Part shown: one piece after another, positions 37,675 through 46,782 of the stretch
Position numbering within the stretch: position 1 is the first letter of the stretch
Layout of the letters: each line of letters starts with the position of its first letter
Assembly (NCBI GenBank): GCA_009839485.1
Contig: VXPQ01000035.1
Location: forward strand, 1-64,000
DNA from: Bacteroidetes bacterium SB0662_bin_6
Lineage (GTDB): Bacteria; Bacteroidota; Rhodothermia; Rhodothermales; VXPQ01
DNA: 64,000 bases
Direction of reading: 5' to 3'
The notes under the pieces: model-generated
What the model was told of the DNA's origin: nothing
The model's input: only the letters and a program-made list of their open reading frames with translations
Database searches by the model: none
Program-made: the position numbers and the translations under genes

Positions 37675-39771
37675 TTACAATCTCCAGGACGCGACCATGG
37701 AAATGTTCGGAATGACTTTGCGATCTCCGGACCGCGCCGCTTGCCGGATATGATCGGCCCGTGCTTCAGGGAGCATCCCGAAAAGGCGCCGCCGGACGTG
37801 CTGCACATTCAACCAGCCGTTCAGCCGGAGCACCGACCGGCCCGGCATCGGCCAGGAAATCGAACAAATTGGACCCATTTGTTCAATGATGGTTCGTCCC
37901 GGCCGCGTGATCCTTGCCGTGACCGGTTTTCCGGCATTGTCCAGTCGTCGTGAGCCGTCTTCGTTCCGGATGTCGTACCGTACCGTGGCGGCCCGCTCAA
38001 AGTCGCTGCGAATGAAGAGGCGCATCCCGATAGCGGCGGTAATGCCCTGCCGCGTACGCACCTGCAGGCGCACCCGCGCGCTATACGTGCGCAAGGTGTC
38101 GAACGGGATTTCCGCGAAGCGATCCCAAACAAGATTTCCGAGGCGCAGATCGCTGAAGCTGCCGTCGGCATAGATGGCGGGTCCGCTCCGGAAACGGTGC
38201 TCCCCGTCCAGTTCGTACCGCAGTTCCCGCGCAGACTGATCGATGGCTCTCCGGCCCGGGAGCACGAAATCGTGCACGGTATAGGTGGCGCGGATTTCCG
38301 TTCCCATGCGCAGGCGCGTACGGCTTCCGGGGGTCCATGTGAAGGCGGGGCGCAGACGCAGGGAGCGCCGGACATTGTTTTCCACCGAGCGGGCGGCGTT
38401 CAGGTAGACGGTGTGGTACCAGGTGCCCAGCAAACGCATCTCCGTGCTCAACCTCCGGTTTATCGCAATGCGCGCTGCCATCTGACCGTTATGGTACAAT
38501 TCGTCCCGGTCGTCCAGATTCGATTCCGGCGTATCGTGGCGAAGGATGCTGCTGCTGCCGTCGAAGGTCAGGGTGAGCCGCCCGAGCCCGGCTCGCCCGC
38601 GCGCTTGCAGGGCGAACAGGCCCTGGTCGTAATCCGCCTGCTGGAGCAGGTTCGCTTTTTGCGCTATCTGGGCCTGGGGGAGATCCTCCCGGTTCGTCAG
38701 CCGCCGCCGTTCCACTTCGGCGCCGGCCCGGGCCGAAAGGTTCAGCATGAAACGCCCGGCGTTCTGTACTCCGTATCCGATGCCGATCTGACCGTCCACC
38801 AGACGCCGGTTGAATGCCGTATCGAAGAAGAGCGCATTCTCCGGAGCGCCCAGCGTTCGGATCCGGCGGTTGTTCGTTCCTGCATCCATACGTCCTGTCA
38901 GCCGTACGGATCGGTAGATCGGGGCTTCGATTTCCATGCTCACATTCAGCGTATCTCCGGCGGTGGCCTCCACGGTTTCCGAGACGCGATCTTCCGTGGT
39001 TCGATTCAAAAACGAGACGGACTGATAGGCGTCGCGGCGGTAGTTGCTGTACTGCACATCCGTCGTGAGGCGCAGATTTTCGAACGAGCGGATCGCGTTC
39101 CCCTCCATGCGTACCGCGCGACCCCGCCGCGGATCGATGAACTGGTACGCTGCATCCCCTGCTACCTGGATGCGGTAGGCGTTCATGGGTGCGGGAGACC
39201 ATGCCACGCCGAGGGCGTACGCGGGCCCGATATCCATGCGCAGCGGAGGCTCGCCGGGGCCGCTTCCGATCCCTGGACGGCGATCCCATGCCAGGCCGGC
39301 AGCCGGCTCGATACGAAGATTTCGCCTCGGCTGGAACCGCATGCCGGAGTACACTTCCTGCGAAAACACGCGGCTTTGCGTGTACCATAGGGAACGTCCC
39401 CGCGCCTGTACTCCCCAGCGCGTGCCCAGCGGTCGACCGATGTGCCAGTTGAGGAGATTTTCGTCCCGAAAACTCAGCCGGTCCCCGAAAAGGACGAATG
39501 CGTCCGAACGGAACCGGTTGTCGAGCGTGGCGCTCCATTTCCCGATGTCCTGGGACAGCAGGGTTCTGGCGGTCCAGCGATACCGGTTGATGTCCCGTTC
39601 GAAGCCGGTTTCGAGCAGTTGGCTTTCAGCGCCGGTTTGCGGTACGATTTGCGCGGGCGCCTGCACCTGCGCTTGTGCCGTTCCAAAAACTGCCAGCATG
39701 CCTGCCAGCATGCCCGCCAGTGCGACATGTCCGGCGCCGGTACGAAAGGCCATTCGAAGGAATGCACGCAT
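37675..39771 (-). CDS. Putative outer-membrane beta-barrel protein, family not recognised
   Basis: The 698-residue protein starts MRAFLRMAFRTGAG with a signal peptide ending GTAQAQ. The rest is rich in alternating amphipathic strands with many Arg and aromatic residues (e.g. RFRSDAFVLFGDRLSF, LRIEPAAGLAWDRRPG). This suggests a large beta-barrel of the kind that fills the outer membrane. No plug, TonB box or OmpA domain is visible. The frame is open to 40032, but the signal peptide fixes the start. It may share a transcript with coaE. Confidence 0.6.
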   Translation of the reverse strand: MRAFLRMAFRTGAGHVALAGMLAGMLAVFGTAQAQVQAPAQIVPQTGAESQLLETGFERDINRYRWTARTLLSQDIGKWSATLDNRFRSDAFVLFGDRLSFRDENLLNWHIGRPLGTRWGVQARGRSLWYTQSRVFSQEVYSGMRFQPRRNLRIEPAAGLAWDRRPGIGSGPGEPPLRMDIGPAYALGVAWSPAPMNAYRIQVAGDAAYQFIDPRRGRAVRMEGNAIRSFENLRLTTDVQYSNYRRDAYQSVSFLNRTTEDRVSETVEATAGDTLNVSMEIEAPIYRSVRLTGRMDAGTNNRRIRTLGAPENALFFDTAFNRRLVDGQIGIGYGVQNAGRFMLNLSARAGAEVERRRLTNREDLPQAQIAQKANLLQQADYDQGLFALQARGRAGLGRLTLTFDGSSSILRHDTPESNLDDRDELYHNGQMAARIAINRRLSTEMRLLGTWYHTVYLNAARSVENNVRRSLRLRPAFTWTPGSRTRLRMGTEIRATYTVHDFVLPGRRAIDQSARELRYELDGEHRFRSGPAIYADGSFSDLRLGNLVWDRFAEIPFDTLRTYSARVRLQVRTRQGITAAIGMRLFIRSDFERAATVRYDIRNEDGSRRLDNAGKPVTARITRPGRTIIEQMGPICSISWPMPGRSVLRLNGWLNVQHVRRRLFGMLPEARADHIRQAARSGDRKVIPNISMVASWRL

Positions 39772-39859
39772 GGCGAGACCTACGGAAACAGCGATACAGG
39801 ACCGGGAAGACGGAAGTTTTCGCCCGCGCCTTTTCGAAAAATGCACGGGGGCTTCGACG

Positions 39860-40207
39860 TTAGCCCGGCGGCCAGCCCAGGGATCGCCCGCCCAGAAGGT
39901 GCAGGTGGATATGATCCACGGATTGTCCGGCTGCCGGTCCACAATTGAATACCGTCCTGTACCCCTCGGCAAGTCCTTCCTGAGCGGCCAACCTCCGCGC
40001 CACCGTGAAAAGGTGTCCGACCAGTTGTTCATCCGCTTCGGTGAGATCGTTCAGCTCCGGAATGGGTTTCCGGGGGACGATCAGGATATGTACGGGCGCT
40101 TGCGGAGCAATATCCCGGAATGCGAAACACTGTTCGTCCTCATACACCATATCGGACGGAATGTCTCCATCCGCGATTTTTTGAAAAAGCGTTCTTGTAT
40201 CGGCCAT
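39860..40207 (-). CDS. HIT-family nucleotide hydrolase (HINT/PKCI type)
   Basis: The 115-residue protein has the HINT-type N-terminus (TLFQKIADGDIPSDMVYEDE). The catalytic histidine triad DHIHLHLLGG near the C-terminus follows the HxHxH pattern. Relatives hydrolyse AMP-linked phosphoramidates. Length is normal for bacterial HinT. Confidence 0.93.
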   Translation of the reverse strand: MADTRTLFQKIADGDIPSDMVYEDEQCFAFRDIAPQAPVHILIVPRKPIPELNDLTEADEQLVGHLFTVARRLAAQEGLAEGYRTVFNCGPAAGQSVDHIHLHLLGGRSLGWPPG

Positions 40208-40302
40208 GTCGCGTGGAAACGTGGGATCGCCCGGAATATCTTCTGCAGGCGGCTGTTTTTTCCGTGCACCGGTGTTTGGTCGTGCCTGCCTGATTGAATA
40301 TA

Positions 40303-40365
40303 GGGTACTTTGATTAAGTCCGCGAAGTTCAGAGGCTGAGCGAAGTGGTTTTGCTCAGAGTATTT
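40303..40365 (+). repeat. Family A repeat, copy A8 (63 bp, internally deleted)
   Basis: GGGTACTTTGATTAAGTCCG ... CAGAGGCTGAGCGAAGTGG ... TTGCTCAGAGTAT. Both ends are present and the palindromic middle is gone. It sits directly 5' of the candidate riboswitch ahead of queD. Confidence 0.75.
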
Positions 40366-40369
40366 TTGT

Positions 40370-40480
40370 AAACGAACATCGGACAGGCTTCAACGTGAAA
40401 GGGAAACCGGGGCCTGTCCGGGGCTGTGCCTGCGCTATGTCCCCGGTTCTTGTATCCGCCGGCATGACGTCCGATTTCCT
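40370..40480 (+). promoter_or_regulatory. Candidate cobalamin riboswitch upstream of queD
   Basis: The order AAAGGGAAACCGG (40398-40410), CCGGGGCTG (40418-40426), CCTGCGCTATG (40429-40439) and GACGTCCGAT..CCT (40466-40480) follows the core of cobalamin riboswitches, including a B12-box-like end beside the start codon. An inverted repeat GGACAGGC (40381-40388) / GCCTGTCC (40412-40419) can form an alternative stem. Recognition is by eye; no covariance model was run. Confidence 0.5.
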
Positions 40481-40894
40481 ATGGCGCTTGTTTACGTAAC
40501 CCGTACGGTGCATTTCAACGCGGCGCACCGGCTGCACAATCCGGAAAAGTCCGACGACTGGAATCGCAGCACGTACGGTCGGTGCAATAACCCGAACGGG
40601 CATGGGCACAATTACGTGCTGGAGGTGACCGTGGCCGGCGAACCCGATAAGGACACCGGGTACGTCCTTGATTTGTCCGACCTGAAGCGTATCGTGCAGA
40701 AGAAAATCGTGGACAAGTGCGACCATGCCCACCTGAATCTGGACGTGGATTTCATGCAGGGCATTTTGCCCTCTACCGAGCAGTTCGCCATGGCTATCTG
40801 GCGCGAGCTGGAAGATGCCCTTCCCGCGGGCGCCTTGCATAAGGTCCGGCTCGCGGAAACGAACAACAATTCGGTGGAATACTTCGGTGAGTAA
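40481..40894 (+). CDS. queD: 6-carboxytetrahydropterin synthase / 6-pyruvoyl-tetrahydropterin synthase family (QueD)
   Basis: The 137-residue protein has the zinc histidines in FNAAHRLHN and GHGHNY, the catalytic Cys in GRCNNPNGHGH, and HAHLNLD. The Cys spacing fits QueD. It acts after GTP cyclohydrolase I, encoded next (21 bp downstream), on the route to queuosine; a pterin role cannot be excluded. The start codon is immediately after the B12-box-like sequence. Confidence 0.9.
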   Translation: MALVYVTRTVHFNAAHRLHNPEKSDDWNRSTYGRCNNPNGHGHNYVLEVTVAGEPDKDTGYVLDLSDLKRIVQKKIVDKCDHAHLNLDVDFMQGILPSTEQFAMAIWRELEDALPAGALHKVRLAETNNNSVEYFGE

Positions 40895-40915
40895 CCCCTA
40901 CCCATTCGTACGACA

Positions 40916-41578
40916 ATGCCTATACACTCCTTGAAAGATCGGGAAACGAAGCAAACAGTCTCATACGCCTCTGACGAGCATGCCCACGGCCGCTACCAGA
41001 GGCAGGATATCTACGACGAGGCGGTGACAGAGACCATCTCCGGGTATGTAGCAGACATGCTTCCCCTGCTGAATGAAGACCCTGCCCGCGAGGGGCTTTT
41101 CAAAACCCCTGAACGCGTGGCCCGTTCGCTCCAATTCCTTACGCAAGGGTACGGGATGGACCCGGAAGCCATTCTGAAATCCGCGCTGTTCGAAGAGGAT
41201 TACAGCGAGATGATTCTGGTGAAGGAGATCGAGATATTTTCCTTGTGCGAGCACCATATGCTTCCCTTTCACGGGCGCGCCCATGTGGCCTACATCCCGA
41301 ACGGTAAAATTGTGGGTTTGAGCAAGATCCCGCGTGTGGTGGAGGTGTTCGCCCGCCGCCTTCAGGTGCAGGAACGGCTTACCTTGCAGATACGGGATGT
41401 CCTGTCCGACGTGCTGAAACCGCTTGGGGTGGCTGTCGTGATCGAAGCGATCCATTTATGCATGATGATGCGGGGCGCTGAGAAGCAAAATGCGGTGACG
41501 ACGACCAGCGCGATGAGCGGCGAGTTTATGAAAACGCCGACGCGTGCCGAATTCATGCGGCTGATCCACAAAGATTGA
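40916..41578 (+). CDS. folE: GTP cyclohydrolase I
   Basis: The 220-residue enzyme contains the zinc and active-site motif [21 protein letters not shown] near 100-120, and [21 protein letters not shown] near the C-terminus, as in the bacterial FolE family. It makes dihydroneopterin triphosphate for folate and queuosine. It pairs with queD as an operon. Confidence 0.96.
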   Translation: MPIHSLKDRETKQTVSYASDEHAHGRYQRQDIYDEAVTETISGYVADMLPLLNEDPAREGLFKTPERVARSLQFLTQGYGMDPEAILKSALFEEDYSEMILVKEIEIFSLCEHHMLPFHGRAHVAYIPNGKIVGLSKIPRVVEVFARRLQVQERLTLQIRDVLSDVLKPLGVAVVIEAIHLCMMMRGAEKQNAVTTTSAMSGEFMKTPTRAEFMRLIHKD

Positions 41579-41612
41579 TGGGACGCTGCCTGTTTACAAA
41601 GCACGATAATCC

Positions 41613-42314
41613 ATGCCGACCATACTGATAACCGGAGCAAGCCAGGGAATGGGCCGCGCGGCGGCCGAGGCGTTTGCGGCGCTGCCCGACGCCCGTCTTG
41701 CGCTTGTGGCGCGCAACGAGGAGCGCCTGCAGGAAACCTGCGATCTGTCTCGCGCACACGGTGCGGAAGCCCGGGCTTTTCCGTGCGATGTGACGGACGA
41801 GGCGGCTGTCGAGGAGATGGCGGCCTCTGTGCATGCCGCATTCGGCACGCCGGATATTGTTCTGAATAATGCAGGGCTTTTCGAAACGGGCGCCGTGGTC
41901 GATATGACGGTCGAGACCTTTAATCGTCAGGTGGCGGTGAATCTGACGAGTGCGTTTATGGTCACCCGGGTTTTTCTCCGGGAGATGCTGGAGCGGGGCA
42001 GCGGCCATCTCTTCTACGTATGCTCTGTGGCTTCCTTGAAGGCCTATCCCGGCGCGGTCGCCTATTGCGCCGCCAAACACGGGGTGCTTGGATTGGCGCG
42101 CGCCATGCGGGAAGAGACGCGGGCGCACGGCCTGCGCGTGACGGCGGTCTTGCCCGGCGCCACCTGGACGCCCAGCTGGTATGGAAGCGACGTACCTGAA
42201 GAACGTCTCATACCCCCCGAAGACATTGCGCAGGCGATGCTCGATGTCTGGCGTCTGAGCGATCGCACCGTGGTGGAAGAATTGCTGCTCCGTCCTCAGG
42301 AGGGAGACGTTTAA
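41613..42314 (+). CDS. Short-chain dehydrogenase/reductase
   Basis: The 233-residue protein has the SDR cofactor motif TGASQGMGR at 7-15, NNAG near 88, and the catalytic YCAAK near 150. An Arg after the first glycine motif (LVARNEERL) suggests NADP(H). The substrate is unknown; being next to queD-folE, a pterin reductase role is possible but not shown. Its stop codon overlaps repeat A9. Confidence 0.88.
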   Translation: MPTILITGASQGMGRAAAEAFAALPDARLALVARNEERLQETCDLSRAHGAEARAFPCDVTDEAAVEEMAASVHAAFGTPDIVLNNAGLFETGAVVDMTVETFNRQVAVNLTSAFMVTRVFLREMLERGSGHLFYVCSVASLKAYPGAVAYCAAKHGVLGLARAMREETRAHGLRVTAVLPGATWTPSWYGSDVPEERLIPPEDIAQAMLDVWRLSDRTVVEELLLRPQEGDV

Positions 42315-42350
42315 GATACTCTGAGATTTGCGGACGTAATCAGCGTATCC
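42314..42350 (-). repeat. Family A repeat, copy A9 (37 bp)
   Basis: AGATACTCTGAGATTTGCGG ... CGTAATCAGCGTATCC. It starts on the last base of the SDR stop codon. Only the two ends remain, in minus orientation. Confidence 0.7.
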
Positions 42351-42390
42351 TTTAGGGTACCGAATACACTTGGACAAGACTGCTTTCCTC

Positions 42391-43446
42391 ATGCGCCGCA
42401 AGGTCCTCATTGCGCAGATCGTTCTTGTCCTGACGGCAGGGGGTATGGCGCTGCTGGGAGTGGCAGCATGGGTTACGGTCTGGTCCAACACCCCCGATTT
42501 CGAGGGCAGCCGCACGGTCCGCATTCCGCCCGGCTCCGAATTCGAAGCTGTCGTCGATTCCCTGCACGCGAACGGCATTCTCCGGCGGGCCGGCACGCTT
42601 CGCCTCATGGCGCGCGCTACGGGCTGGGGCGATCAGGTCAAGGCGGGCCATTACACCTTCCCTGCCGGCGTTTCCAACTATGATATGCTGAGCGTGCTGC
42701 GGCGCGGACTGCAGGAGCCGGTCCGCCTGACGATTCCGCCCGGCGTGCGCCCCGAGGTGGCCGCCGCGGTTGCAGCCCGCAACATGTTCTTTTCCCCGGA
42801 CGATTTTTCCGCAGCCCTCGCCGATACGCAACTCGCCGCCGCGTTCGGCACCGACGCCGCCGGCCTCTTCGGCTACATGCTGCCGGAAACGTACCATTTC
42901 TACTGGCTTTCCGGTGCGGAACGCGCAGTCCGCACCATCACGGAAACGTTCGATGCGTTCTTCGAGCGTGAACTGCGGGCTGGAGCGGACAGTCTGGGCC
43001 TGTCGAAACGGGATGTGGCGACCCTGGCCAGCATTATCGAATGGGAAGCCCTGCGCCCCGAGGAAAAACCCATGATAGCAGGGGTCTACCACAACCGGTT
43101 GCGCATCGGCATGAAACTGGACGCCGACCCCACCATACAGTACATCATCCTGCAGCGGGAGGGAAGCAAGCGGCGCCTGCTCTACAGCGATTACCGCATT
43201 CCACACCCTTTCAATACGTATCTGCACGGGGGATTGCCGCCGGCGCCGCTCAACAATCCGTCTGCTTCCTCCCTGCGGGCCGCCGTGGCCCCTGTCCGCC
43301 ATGATTTTCTCTATTTCGTGGCGACCGGCGACGGTACTCACCATTTCAGCAGAACTCTTACGGAGCATCTCCGGGCCGCTCGCCGCTACCATGCGCTCAT
43401 GCGCCAGCGCCGCGCTGAACAGGCGGCAGCGGAAGGGGAAGGATAA
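42391..43446 (+). CDS. mltG: Endolytic murein transglycosylase MltG
   Basis: The 351-residue membrane-anchored protein has an N-terminal helix (IAQIVLVLTAGGMALLGVAAW). A LysM-like region follows, then the YceG domain with the catalytic Glu in LASIIEWEAL and the motif GVYHNRLRIGMKLDADPTIQY. NPSASSLRAAV and FYFVAT-like LYFVATGDGTHHFS close the domain. It cuts nascent glycan strands. A TTG at 42370 would add 7 residues. Confidence 0.94.
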   Translation: MRRKVLIAQIVLVLTAGGMALLGVAAWVTVWSNTPDFEGSRTVRIPPGSEFEAVVDSLHANGILRRAGTLRLMARATGWGDQVKAGHYTFPAGVSNYDMLSVLRRGLQEPVRLTIPPGVRPEVAAAVAARNMFFSPDDFSAALADTQLAAAFGTDAAGLFGYMLPETYHFYWLSGAERAVRTITETFDAFFERELRAGADSLGLSKRDVATLASIIEWEALRPEEKPMIAGVYHNRLRIGMKLDADPTIQYIILQREGSKRRLLYSDYRIPHPFNTYLHGGLPPAPLNNPSASSLRAAVAPVRHDFLYFVATGDGTHHFSRTLTEHLRAARRYHALMRQRRAEQAAAEGEG

Positions 43447-43557
43447 GGGCTTCGGCTGTCAGGAAACCGCACAACCGTTGCGGGCCTGATTCCAACAGGG
43501 GTTGTCTGCAAGGGAACACCTCCCCGCAAACCCTGCAAACCCGTTCCGTGAAATGTC

Positions 43558-45111
43558 TCAGAACCCTATGCGCACGCCCAGCAGGAACCGGTTCTGCGTG
43601 ACGCTTTCCTCGACGAGAGGCGGCTCGTCCACATCGGCATACGGGGTGTATTCGTCGTCGAATTTCATGCGCGTCCATCCCGCATCGAGATAAAAATTCT
43701 GCGCGAAGCGGTACGACACTCCGGCGGAGACGAAGCGCCGGTCGCGATCGGCTTCGTCGCCGCCCCTCGACACGTTCCGGTCGAATGGATCAGGATAGGT
43801 GGCCACGCCTCCCCGCACCGTGAAGTTTCCGAATTCATACGCGCCGCCGATACGCATATTCCAGACCGGGTCCATGGTGTCCCGGATTTCCCTGTTCAAA
43901 TCCCTGAACAGGTTATCGTCCGACGCATCCCCGTCAAACTCCATCTGGGACCAGTCTACATATTCCAGGTCTCCCGCCAGAAGAAAGCCCCCGATTTCCC
44001 AGGACGCGCCTGCCCCGATGCGCCAGGGGGTGCGCAACTCGTATTCGTAGTCGCCATGGGTGTTAGCGTCCAGGGAGCCTCCCTCGTCGAACCAGGTGGT
44101 AAGCTCCCGGTAAAAATTTTCCCTGACTTCGTAAAAGGTAGGGGTCTCCAGCACCGCACCCACGCGCAACCCGCTCGCAAGCGTTGTCGTCGACACTCCG
44201 CCGCGCACGTTGAACCCGCTCAGATCTGACTCGAACCCTTCTTCGTACAGCAATCTGTTAAATCCGAACAGGGAGCCGTCGGACAGCGCGACTTCATAGT
44301 CTTCCGGAGTGTTTTCGTTGTAGGCGTCCGCTTCCTCATAAATACTTTCGAAGTTGTACGAACCGAAGGCGAAGTTAGCCGAAATGCCGATCATTACATC
44401 CTGGCTTGCTTCCCACGCACCGCCGAGGTTCAATTCGTTGATCCGTCCTTTTTCGAGCACGTCTCCCAACTGGTCGACTCGGGTGCCCGGCGCAACGGCT
44501 TCATAGAAAAGCCCGTTGTTCGTTCCCACGTTTTCGAACAAAAATTCGATCGCTCCCCCATCATAGGCCAGTTCGGGGATATCGCTGAAAAAGCTCGGGA
44601 AAGGTCCATTGGCGTCCTCTTCCACAGTGAATTCGTCCGCATAGGGCAGGAACGACGTACTGATGGAACTGGTGGCGTTCGTGCCTCCGAAAACGAGATT
44701 ACGGTCGAACGTATTGATCTGGTTGAATGCGAGGCCCAGCACGAACGATCCTTGCGATGTCGGAAGCTTCTGTATGTAGGCCAGGTTGCTGAGGCGGGTG
44801 GCGCGCACATCGGCTTCCGCGGCGGACGATGTACGGATGCCGGTAAAATATTGTGCGTCCTCCGTAGCCGACAAGGTATGCAGGGAACCGCCGATTTCCG
44901 AGTTGCTGAAATAGCCCAGACCGGCCGGGTTCGTACGCAATGCGCCGTAGTCCGCTACGCCGGCAATGCCGACCCCCGCCATGCCCATCATGCGCGGACC
45001 AGTCGCAGGGGAGCGTGCAGCGAAGATATAGGCGTCGTTGGGCGTCTGTGCGTACGTGGAAGACACCGCGAACAAGGCAAGGGCAAATACCGGTAAGAAG
45101 CGCCTTTTCAT
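43558..45111 (-). CDS. FadL/OMPP1-like outer-membrane transport protein
   Basis: The 517-residue protein has a signal peptide ending TYAQ. It also has the family hallmark near the N-terminus: GMAGVGIAGVADYGALRTNPAGLGYF, where NPAGL is typical of the FadL/TodX family. Amphipathic strands run to a C-terminal Phe (LLGVRIGF), the usual outer-membrane insertion signal. It should pass hydrophobic molecules across the outer membrane. It could also be a PorV-like barrel. It converges with mltG across 111 bp. Confidence 0.8.
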   Translation of the reverse strand: MKRRFLPVFALALFAVSSTYAQTPNDAYIFAARSPATGPRMMGMAGVGIAGVADYGALRTNPAGLGYFSNSEIGGSLHTLSATEDAQYFTGIRTSSAAEADVRATRLSNLAYIQKLPTSQGSFVLGLAFNQINTFDRNLVFGGTNATSSISTSFLPYADEFTVEEDANGPFPSFFSDIPELAYDGGAIEFLFENVGTNNGLFYEAVAPGTRVDQLGDVLEKGRINELNLGGAWEASQDVMIGISANFAFGSYNFESIYEEADAYNENTPEDYEVALSDGSLFGFNRLLYEEGFESDLSGFNVRGGVSTTTLASGLRVGAVLETPTFYEVRENFYRELTTWFDEGGSLDANTHGDYEYELRTPWRIGAGASWEIGGFLLAGDLEYVDWSQMEFDGDASDDNLFRDLNREIRDTMDPVWNMRIGGAYEFGNFTVRGGVATYPDPFDRNVSRGGDEADRDRRFVSAGVSYRFAQNFYLDAGWTRMKFDDEYTPYADVDEPPLVEESVTQNRFLLGVRIGF

Positions 45112-45271
45112 GGGAGTATCTGTCTGGTTTTCTGAGTTGCGAACAGGTTGGGAGCCTATCCGGTGATTCGCATGGGTACAGGTAGGGTTAGGGATCGTAT
45201 GAAAAGCCCGATCCTGACAACACTTCCAGGGTAGATTGCAACGCCGTGGTTAGCTGGTTGCTGCGGTGCGC

Positions 45272-46468
45272 TTATCGATTGCGGGAACGACCCGAAGAGG
45301 ACGAGGACCGGCCCGAAGACCGCCCGCTGCTGCCCGACGAAGACCGGGGCGGCGGGGACGAACGGACGGTGCGTCCGCTGGACCCGCTACTGCGCGACGA
45401 GGGCGCCGAACGAACGGTGCGGCCGCTTGATCCACTGCTGCCTCGCGAGGAGGGCGCTGAACGGACAGTGCGGCCGCTGGACCCGCTGCTGCGCGAGGAG
45501 GATCCGGTGGAGCGCACAGTGCGCCCACTTGATCCACTGCTTCCGCGCGAAGAGGGCGTCGAACCGACGGTGCGGCCGCTCGATCCGCTGCTGCGCGAGG
45601 AAGGCGTCGATCCGACGGTGCGTCCACTGGACCCGGTGCTGCGCGTGGTGGTTGTCCGGCGCGTATCGCGGACAGTAGTTCCCGTCGATCTGCCCGTTCC
45701 CGAGCGATTGCCCTGCACGGTCGACGATCTCCCGGAACGCGCCGAGCGCTCTCCGGAAACGGTCGAGGCGCCGCGCGTCTTTCCGGCGGAAACGCTTCCT
45801 GCGGTACCTACCTCACGAATCCCGCTGCCCCCGAAGTCGCCTGCATATCCGCCGCGGGCTCCTGCACCGCGCCCCATTGAGGCGCCGCGCGGGCCCCATT
45901 GTCCGCCTCTCGAGCGAATCGTTCCCGGATAATCGTACCGCCACCCGCCGTAATAGGGATTCCAGGTATGCGCGTAGCCCGGGTAATATCCACGGTAACG
46001 GTAGGGGCTGTAATAATAGGGATATCCGCCCCAGCCCCAACCCGGACCGAGCGAAATGCCTGCGTAAAAGCTGCTGTATCCGTATCCCCAGGGATTGTAT
46101 CCCCAGTAATCATACCCCCAGGGGTCATATCCCCAGGGATCGTACCAGGAAGGCCCGTAAAACGAGCCATAGGACCAGTACGGGTCCCGGTAGTACCGCG
46201 GGCTCCACCCGTAATCGAACCGGTGGAAGTACCGGCGGTAGCTGTAGGGTCCGCTGTAGAAATACCGGTCGTTGTAGTAGCGTTCCGTGACGACGGTGTC
46301 CTCGGCGCTTTGCACCACCTCGACGTAATCCGGAATCCGTTCGTACTGTACGGTGCCCAACTGGGTGTAACAACCGGCCAGCAGCACCACAAGCAGTCCG
46401 GCGGCGAAGGGCGCCGCGCGCAAGGCGAAGGGAGAGGTTCCCCGCTCGTGTAATGTCGATTGTTCCAT
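45272..46468 (-). CDS. Repetitive Gly/Ser/Arg/Tyr-rich lipoprotein
   Basis: The 398-residue protein has a signal with lipobox VVLLAGC near residue 32. A Tyr/Trp/Gly-rich region comes next (repeats of YDPWGYDPWGY at ~115-145). From ~255 to the end is a low-complexity tail of 16-17-residue repeats based on SSGSSGRTVRSAPSSR, at least six copies. The tail is strongly basic (Arg) with no acidic residues. It looks like an unfolded surface or extracellular protein. The repeat number could vary between strains. The function is unknown. Confidence 0.75.
   Translation of the reverse strand: MEQSTLHERGTSPFALRAAPFAAGLLVVLLAGCYTQLGTVQYERIPDYVEVVQSAEDTVVTERYYNDRYFYSGPYSYRRYFHRFDYGWSPRYYRDPYWSYGSFYGPSWYDPWGYDPWGYDYWGYNPWGYGYSSFYAGISLGPGWGWGGYPYYYSPYRYRGYYPGYAHTWNPYYGGWRYDYPGTIRSRGGQWGPRGASMGRGAGARGGYAGDFGGSGIREVGTAGSVSAGKTRGASTVSGERSARSGRSSTVQGNRSGTGRSTGTTVRDTRRTTTTRSTGSSGRTVGSTPSSRSSGSSGRTVGSTPSSRGSSGSSGRTVRSTGSSSRSSGSSGRTVRSAPSSRGSSGSSGRTVRSAPSSRSSGSSGRTVRSSPPPRSSSGSSGRSSGRSSSSSGRSRNR
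45370..45640 (-). repeat. Tandem ~48-51-bp coding repeats
   Basis: The DNA behind the SSGSSGRTVRS repeats shows near-identical units (CGGACGGTGCGTCCGCTGG-type) about every 48-51 bp. The unit length keeps the frame. Slippage here would change only tail length. Confidence 0.7.
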
Positions 46469-46782
46469 GATGGCACCCGGTTTGTTGAAAACTTGGCGAC
46501 AGTGGTCCCGTTACAGTGTATACAGGTTATGATGCACAAGCGCCGGATTAGTTGCAAGTAAACGACGGAACTTATTGCTCTCCCCGAAGAAAGAACGACG
46601 TCTATCCGGCTCCAACGGCTTTGGTACGGCATAACGCAAACATCGGGCCATTCCCGGATACTCCACGAAATATCTGGTCTTCCCTCCTGTGATATCGTCG
46701 GAATCCGCTCCGGGCCGCCTTCGTTTTTCCGCCGCATTCCTCCTGTAGTGTATTAAATAAACGACACCCACTGTGCGATATT
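46469..46782. other. Gene-free divergent spacer (314 bp)
   Basis: The spacer is between the repetitive lipoprotein (minus) and proS (plus). It is more AT-rich near proS (GTATTAAATAAACG). I see no repeat of family A or B, no RNA gene and no convincing ORF; both genes' promoters should lie here. Confidence 0.5.

Noticed and set aside
45370-45640. Possible CRISPR array
   Set aside because: Units are contiguous, in frame and coding, with no unique spacers and no cas genes nearby.
45246-45932. Plus-strand frame with RTVRPLDPLL repeats opposite the repetitive lipoprotein
   Set aside because: The repeats are a by-product of reading the tandem DNA units in another frame. The minus-strand frame has a signal peptide and lipobox.
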